A DNA stretch of 16,970 nt, taken from NCBI GenBank assembly GCA_003354055.1, contig PIVQ01000086.1, positions 1 to 16,970 of the forward strand. The letters are read 5' to 3'. Source of the DNA: Desulfobacteraceae bacterium. GTDB taxonomy: Bacteria > Desulfobacterota > Desulfobacteria > Desulfobacterales > Desulfobacteraceae. A model generated the notes under the pieces. That model was not told the DNA's origin, did not search any database, and saw only the letters and a program-made list of their open reading frames with translations. How positions within the stretch are numbered: position 1 is the first letter of the stretch; every line of letters begins with the position of its first letter. The translations under genes were made by a program, and so were the position numbers. Positions 15,003 through 16,970 of this stretch are shown here, one piece after another.

Positions 15003-16082
15003 CTACCCTTCAACAGAAATATTGGTGGTAAACCTCATTAAAAGATGGAGTAGCACCGCATCCATATCATAGTCATTGAGCTGATAATGGAACTTGAAGT
15101 CAGTAATGGCGTTTTTGAACGATTTGTAATCTTCCAGAGTCTTTAAGCCTACAGGCGAGGCGCCACCAGGTGTTAACCCGTGCTCATCCACCCAGATTTT
15201 GTTGATAATAATCGGGTCAATACCATTTCTCTTTGGAAAATGAATCTTGTAACTGTACTGAAATTTTTTGTCTTCGCTGCAAGATGATATTTTCTCAAGT
15301 GCGATTTCAAATATCGGACGTCTTGATTCATAGCTTTCGTACAGGGTCCAAAATGAAAGCCTGTGGGTGTTTTCTTTGTCTTCTAACTTTTTTTCGTATG
15401 TGATGGTTTTTTCATTCTCATTTTTAAGATGAACCTCTGCATCAAAAAACTTGAAAAAACCACCGCCACCTGAGACCCTGCCGCCTGCACCGACGGTGAT
15501 CACGGTTTTCTCTGTACGACTGTTTGAGCATCCCCACTCAATACTGCGGCTTTCTTTCTCACCCCAGTAGGGGAAATTTTTTACCGGCGCATCGGGTCGG
15601 ATTAAGTTAAAATTGGAAAAAAATTCGGGTTCCTTGTACACTACTGGCATGGCAGTTACATAATACGAATCTTTATTAAAATCATAAAGGGCTACCGGAC
15701 AGGAAACATTATACCTCGTACCCTGGAAACTTTCAGTAACGGAAATCTTGAAAATCCTCCCCGGATTGTACTGTTCCTGATCGATCAATAGATGATGTTT
15801 CAGGTAGGCAACCTGAGTTTTCAGCCTTGAAATATCCGTATAACTACCCTTCGGAATCTCGCCTATAAGCCCCCCCGGAGTTATTACCCGGGCTCGTCCC
15901 CTGTACCGCTCGTCATATTCCACCTCAATTCTTTGAAGTGTGATTCCGGGCTCAATAAATGCCCGAATGTGCTCTGTTTTTGGAACATACAGGATATACC
16001 CCCGGTTGATCAGATACTCGTCAGCCGATAGTGGGCTGCAGAAACAGGAAAGTACAAACAACAATAATCCAATTTTTTTCAT
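15003..16082 (-). CDS. Secreted protein of unknown function
   Basis: A 359-aa protein with a clear Sec signal peptide: MKK, a hydrophobic core (IGLLLFVLSCF) and a likely signal peptidase I site after Ala20 (PLSA|DE). The mature protein (about 339 aa) should be periplasmic or outer-surface. Residues 21-85 look like a small beta domain, possibly SH3-like (FIEPGITLQRI, then TPGGLIGEIPKG). Residues 194-214 form a glycine-rich, low-complexity stretch (VGAGGRVSGGGGFF) followed by charged beta-prone segments; two cysteines flank it (185, 268), and another is at 128. I recognise no family. The start is well supported by AAGGAG seven nt before ATG 16082. It runs into the endolysin-like gene after about 280 nt, and shares its upstream region with the integrase pseudogene on the other strand. 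Confidence 0.75.
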   Translation of the reverse strand: MKKIGLLLFVLSCFCSPLSADEYLINRGYILYVPKTEHIRAFIEPGITLQRIEVEYDERYRGRARVITPGGLIGEIPKGSYTDISRLKTQVAYLKHHLLIDQEQYNPGRIFKISVTESFQGTRYNVSCPVALYDFNKDSYYVTAMPVVYKEPEFFSNFNLIRPDAPVKNFPYWGEKESRSIEWGCSNSRTEKTVITVGAGGRVSGGGGFFKFFDAEVHLKNENEKTITYEKKLEDKENTHRLSFWTLYESYESRRPIFEIALEKISSCSEDKKFQYSYKIHFPKRNGIDPIIINKIWVDEHGLTPGGASPVGLKTLEDYKSFKNAITDFKFHYQLNDYDMDAVLLHLLMRFTTNISVEG

Positions 16083-16104
16083 GATACATCTCCTTAAAAC
16101 CGGG

Positions 16105-16132
16105 AAATTAGCGAATACTTCCGATCTATCAA
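16105..16132 (-). promoter_or_regulatory. Possible sigma70-like promoter of the secreted-protein gene
   Basis: On the minus strand TTGATA (16132-16127) and TAATTT (16110-16105) are separated by 16 bp, followed after about 22 nt by the start codon of the secreted-protein gene with its strong RBS. Both hexamers are imperfect, so this is a weak call from pattern only. Confidence 0.25.
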
Positions 16133-16370
16133 CTAACCACGATCAACAAAAAACGACACCATATATAGGGACTTATTGCAACTGGGTTCGGAAATTTCAG
16201 CAATTTCTAAAGGGCAAGCCGCCTGAGGTTTTGGAGGTTGACGATGTCAAAGAGTTCTTAACGTATCTTGCCGTGGAGCAAAAGGTGTCTGTCTCGTCCC
16301 AGAACCAGGCCTTTAATGCGCTTTTGTTTTTCTTTAGGCATATCCTGGGAAAGGAGTTTGGCAAGGTAGA

Positions 16371-16380
16371 GGGGGGGGGG
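16371..16380. repeat. Poly-G tract of 10 in the integrase pseudogene
   Basis: Ten consecutive G residues occur inside the region linking the integrase N-terminal and catalytic domains. The frame stays open at the given length. Such tracts are prone to replication slippage or sequencing error. Confidence 0.6.
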
Positions 16381-16767
16381 AGGGCTAAAAGAAAGCCGTA
16401 TATCCCTGTGGTTTTATCCCGTTTTGAAGTTGATAAGATCATTGGGAAATTGAGGTATCCGTATAACCTGGTGGTAAAACTTCTGTATGGGTGTGGACTG
16501 AGACTTGCCGAATGTATGAACATAAGGATCAATAATTTTAACCTGGATGCGGGTGTTTTAACTATTCATGACGGCAAAGGAAAAAAGGATCGGACCGTGC
16601 CTCTGCCTGTAACGATCATGCCGGAGATTGACCGGCAGCTTGAAGTGGTAAGGAAAATACACCGGCGGGTCCATGTTCAGAGGGCCATTAAATCAGCTGT
16701 GAACCGGGCTCAATTAACCAAACGGGCAACCCCGCCACAGTTTTGCCAGTCATCTGCTCCAGACCAA

Positions 16768-16810
16768 TTACGTGTGACCTTTATGGTTACGTGTGACCTT
16801 TAAGGTTACG
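16768..16810. repeat. 19-bp tandem repeat (2.25 copies) inserted in the integrase
   Basis: TTACGTGTGACCTTTATGG (16768-16786) and TTACGTGTGACCTTTAAGG (16787-16805) differ at one base and are followed by a third TTACG. Relative to the conserved integrase reading (NY then DI), exactly 38 bp are extra, bounded by TTAC on each side. The core GTGACCTTTAAGGTTAC is a near-perfect 17-bp palindrome with one G-T wobble pair. The stop codon that ends the reading frame is contributed by this repeat. Confidence 0.8.
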
Positions 16811-16970
16811 ATATCAGAACCATCCAGGAGCTTCTCGGGCATAGTGATTTAAGGACTACGATGATCTATACCCATACGGTGAAATCCAGAACGCTTAAGG
16901 AAATGAAAAGTCCACTTGATTTGTAAGGCACAGCTCCGCCCTGTCCATTACGTTGAGCGCGATTGGAGAA

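Larger units (their letters stand above)
16081..16926 (+). pseudogene. Integron-integrase-like tyrosine recombinase, broken by deletions and a repeat insertion
   Basis: The frame encodes a core-binding domain (TYCNWVRKFQQFL, then VKEFLTYLAVEQKVSVSSQNQAFNALLFF) and a catalytic domain with the first Arg (GCGLRLAE) and the Lys-bearing GKGKKDR, as in IntI/XerD-type enzymes. It is not intact. After KIHRR the usual region of about 50-60 residues before the QRAIK segment is missing in frame. The HxLR box is removed by a short deletion (about 11 bp by comparison with the family), and the following HSFASHLLQTNY continues in another frame. A 38-bp insertion then restores the original frame but brings a TAA at 16801-16803. 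The remaining [12 protein letters not shown] and TMIYTH (catalytic Tyr) up to TAA 16924-16926 are in frame. The N-terminus is uncertain because ATG 16081 lies in the RBS of the divergent gene. Probably inactive. Confidence 0.85.

Noticed and set aside
15940..16080. Integrase N-terminus beginning at 15940
   Set aside because: This part is antisense to the signal peptide and N-terminal domain of the secreted protein and has no integrase similarity.

Overview
The window looks like chromosome from a strict or facultative anaerobe. A sulfate-reducer-like Desulfobacterota host is my best guess, because a tungsten-type aldehyde:ferredoxin oxidoreductase, a glycyl radical enzyme and a molybdenum hydroxylase sit together; this is inference from gene content, not a taxonomic marker. 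The left 10 kb is GC-rich, compact and well kept. The right 7 kb is visibly more AT-rich and looks like an accessory region with remnants of mobile DNA.

Left region (209-10026, all minus strand, so transcribed from 10026 towards 209). Three large redox genes form a tight operon with gaps of 13 and 19 nt and good Shine-Dalgarno sites. The first is a single-chain xanthine dehydrogenase/aldehyde oxidase-family enzyme (2Fe-2S + FAD + Mo-pterin, 1419 aa). The second is a 1197-aa protein in which a DyP-type heme-peroxidase-like domain is fused in frame to a complete glycyl radical enzyme (GRE). The third is an AOR-family tungsten/molybdenum oxidoreductase (643 aa). The fusion is the main discovery candidate. 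The DyP part keeps the proximal heme histidine but has lost both distal catalytic residues, and it is joined to one of the most oxygen-sensitive enzyme types known. No GRE-activating radical-SAM enzyme is present. A plausible reading is an anaerobic catabolic route in which a GRE product (possibly an aldehyde) is oxidised by the AOR, while the Mo-hydroxylase hydroxylates a heteroaromatic or aldehyde substrate. The substrate cannot be read from the sequence.

Middle (10027-11163). This stretch holds the C-terminal scrap of an IS481/IS3-like transposase, a DUF985-type cupin gene on the plus strand, and a 56-codon frame starting inside the cupin stop codon.

Right region (11164-16082, minus strand). 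In transcription order it holds a secreted protein of unknown function, a GH108-type peptidoglycan hydrolase (endolysin-like, no signal peptide), a 158-bp fold-back element, two paralogous proteins of an unrecognised family, and a sugar-isomerase-like TIM-barrel protein. The hydrolase plus the paralog pair may be one functional unit. At the right edge (plus strand) is an integron-integrase-like tyrosine recombinase pseudogene with three lesions, one of them a 38-bp insertion made of two copies of a 19-bp near-palindromic unit.
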